From PR03 sp964353555 (lineage in GTDB: Bacteria; Myxococcota_A; UBA9160; PR03): a DNA stretch of 6,934 bases. The stretch lies in assembly GCA_964353555.1 (NCBI GenBank), contig CAYGWM010000161.1, positions 1 through 6,934 of the forward strand, in the 5' to 3' direction. Below, one piece after another: positions 6,216-6,934 of the stretch (positions within the stretch are counted from its first letter, which is position 1; each line of letters opens with the position of its first letter). Position numbers and translations under genes: made by a program. The notes under the pieces are model-generated. The model saw only the letters and a list, made by a program, of their open reading frames with translations. It searched no databases and was not told the DNA's origin.

Positions 6216-6934
6216 GCGAACGCACCAAGCCTGCGCGATGCGCCGGCTAGGCCGCACGCAATCCTCTGGAGGAACTTGTAGACGGGACCGTTCTTGCGGA
6301 GCGCCTCGAGCTCATCGAAGCCCAACTTACGGTAGGCGGTGGATTCATCGATTCCGAGTCGCTGCCGGACCTCATCGAGCGGGAGGAGGAGCATCGCTTC
6401 CCAGTCGACCGCGGTCAGCAGCGACGCTTTCCTGCCTCGACGGATCGAGTTCCGCAGGTAAGCGATCCCCTCGAAACGACCCACCATGATCAAACCCAGG
6501 TTGGTGAGCAGCGCCAACAACAGCCAAGCGTAGGCTCCGAGTTGCGCGTAGCTGAATCCAAGAAGGTGCAGCTCGCCGAAGATGTCGGAGTCCCATCCGT
6601 TCAGGACGTGCCAGAGGTCGTGCATGTCGACGACGCGTGCCGCCATCGTGGAACCGGGTCCGTCGAGTTGGCGCGGCACCTGGTTGCGGATCGCCTCGGC
6701 GATGCCGTCCGCCGAGAAATCCCGCGCTGCCGTCCATTCGTAATAGGCTCGACCGAGTGATCCCGGCGGAAGCGACGACAGGTAATCGCGATTGCCCAGC
6801 GTCTTGCTCAGGTCGCGGCGTTCCTCCAGCAGGGCGCGGCCCACCGGGTCGTTCCATACCTTGCCGAAGAGCGTGTCGGCCGAAGGACCCGTGAGACTGC
6901 CGATGAATTCGCCGACCAGATCGGTGCGATCCGG
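6212..6934 (-). CDS. Coq4-family protein (5' end beyond window)
   Basis: The frame enters from the right edge and gives 240 residues without a start codon. The Coq4 signature HDxxHx11E is exact: H105-D-L-W-H109, then 11 residues, then E121. The typical PPGSLGRAY (56-63) and GFSYAQLGAY (126-134) flank it. A hydrophobic segment (about 134-151, AYAWLLLALLTNLGLIMV) could sit in or on the membrane. Coq4 binds a metal and in mitochondria acts at C1 of the ubiquinone ring precursor. Many bacterial relatives lie outside ubiquinone operons and have no assigned role. Here the gene is coupled to a P450 and no other ubi/coq gene is visible, so a role in another oxidative pathway is possible. An internal GTG at 6844 is not the start, because coding similarity continues upstream (DTLFGKVWNDPVGRALLEE). 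Confidence 0.9.
   Translation of the reverse strand, partial: PDRTDLVGEFIGSLTGPSADTLFGKVWNDPVGRALLEERRDLSKTLGNRDYLSSLPPGSLGRAYYEWTAARDFSADGIAEAIRNQVPRQLDGPGSTMAARVVDMHDLWHVLNGWDSDIFGELHLLGFSYAQLGAYAWLLLALLTNLGLIMVGRFEGIAYLRNSIRRGRKASLLTAVDWEAMLLLPLDEVRQRLGIDESTAYRKLGFDELEALRKNGPVYKFLQRIACGLAGASRRLGAFA

Noticed and set aside
6216..6257. Upstream in-frame start for the P450 at 6257
   Set aside because: It would overlap the Coq4 C-terminus by 46 bases. The ATGA coupling at 6215 and family length favour the shorter protein.
5466..6281. A 271-codon plus-strand open frame opposite the P450
   Set aside because: It is the mirror of P450 codon bias, and the P450 carries every expected motif on the other strand.

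Overview
The window is GC-rich bacterial DNA of about 65% G+C. It carries a cluster of oxidative and lipid or terpenoid-type enzymes: a Coq4-family protein, a cytochrome P450, a carotenoid cleavage oxygenase, a sterol-carrier-like/phytanoyl-CoA dioxygenase fusion, a GMC oxidoreductase remnant, an ABM-type small monooxygenase and a sliver of haloalkane dehalogenase. This mix is typical of environmental Proteobacteria, Myxococcota or Binatota-like lineages. That placement is inferred from gene content only, and nothing here fixes the taxon. A run of 100 N (3954-4053) joins two contigs, so linkage across it is an assembler's claim.

Right contig (4054-6934), read leftward on the minus strand: a Coq4-family gene truncated by the window edge (6212-6934) overlaps the start of a P450 gene by ATGA (5022-6215). 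A 198-bp gap with one A+T-rich patch follows, then a phosphinothricin-acetyltransferase-like GNAT gene (4275-4823). A class I methyltransferase N-terminus, broken by at least one frameshift, runs into the N gap (4054-4248).

Left contig (1-3953): one small plus-strand gene, an ABM-like monooxygenase (3632-3931), starts right beside the minus-strand remains of a GMC oxidoreductase (3210-3617). Downstream on the minus strand is an SCP2-like/PhyH dioxygenase reading frame that keeps frame and all its iron ligands over 401 codons but contains two in-frame UAG codons (1867-3072). Next comes an intact carotenoid oxygenase (258-1766). Its last codons are read through a roughly 100-bp out-of-frame fragment of a LinB-type haloalkane dehalogenase (205-303). 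Positions 1-101 hold the tail of an unidentified plus-strand gene, and 102-204 holds nothing I can support.

The intact enzymes are mostly oxygenases of hydrophobic substrates. Four neighbouring reading frames are broken (dehalogenase, PhyH, GMC, methyltransferase). The simplest reading is an accessory catabolic region undergoing decay and recombination, with sequencing or assembly error as the main rival explanation near the gap. The most checkable oddities are the twice-amber PhyH gene, the dehalogenase sliver fused to the oxygenase 3' end, and the translationally coupled Coq4-P450 pair.
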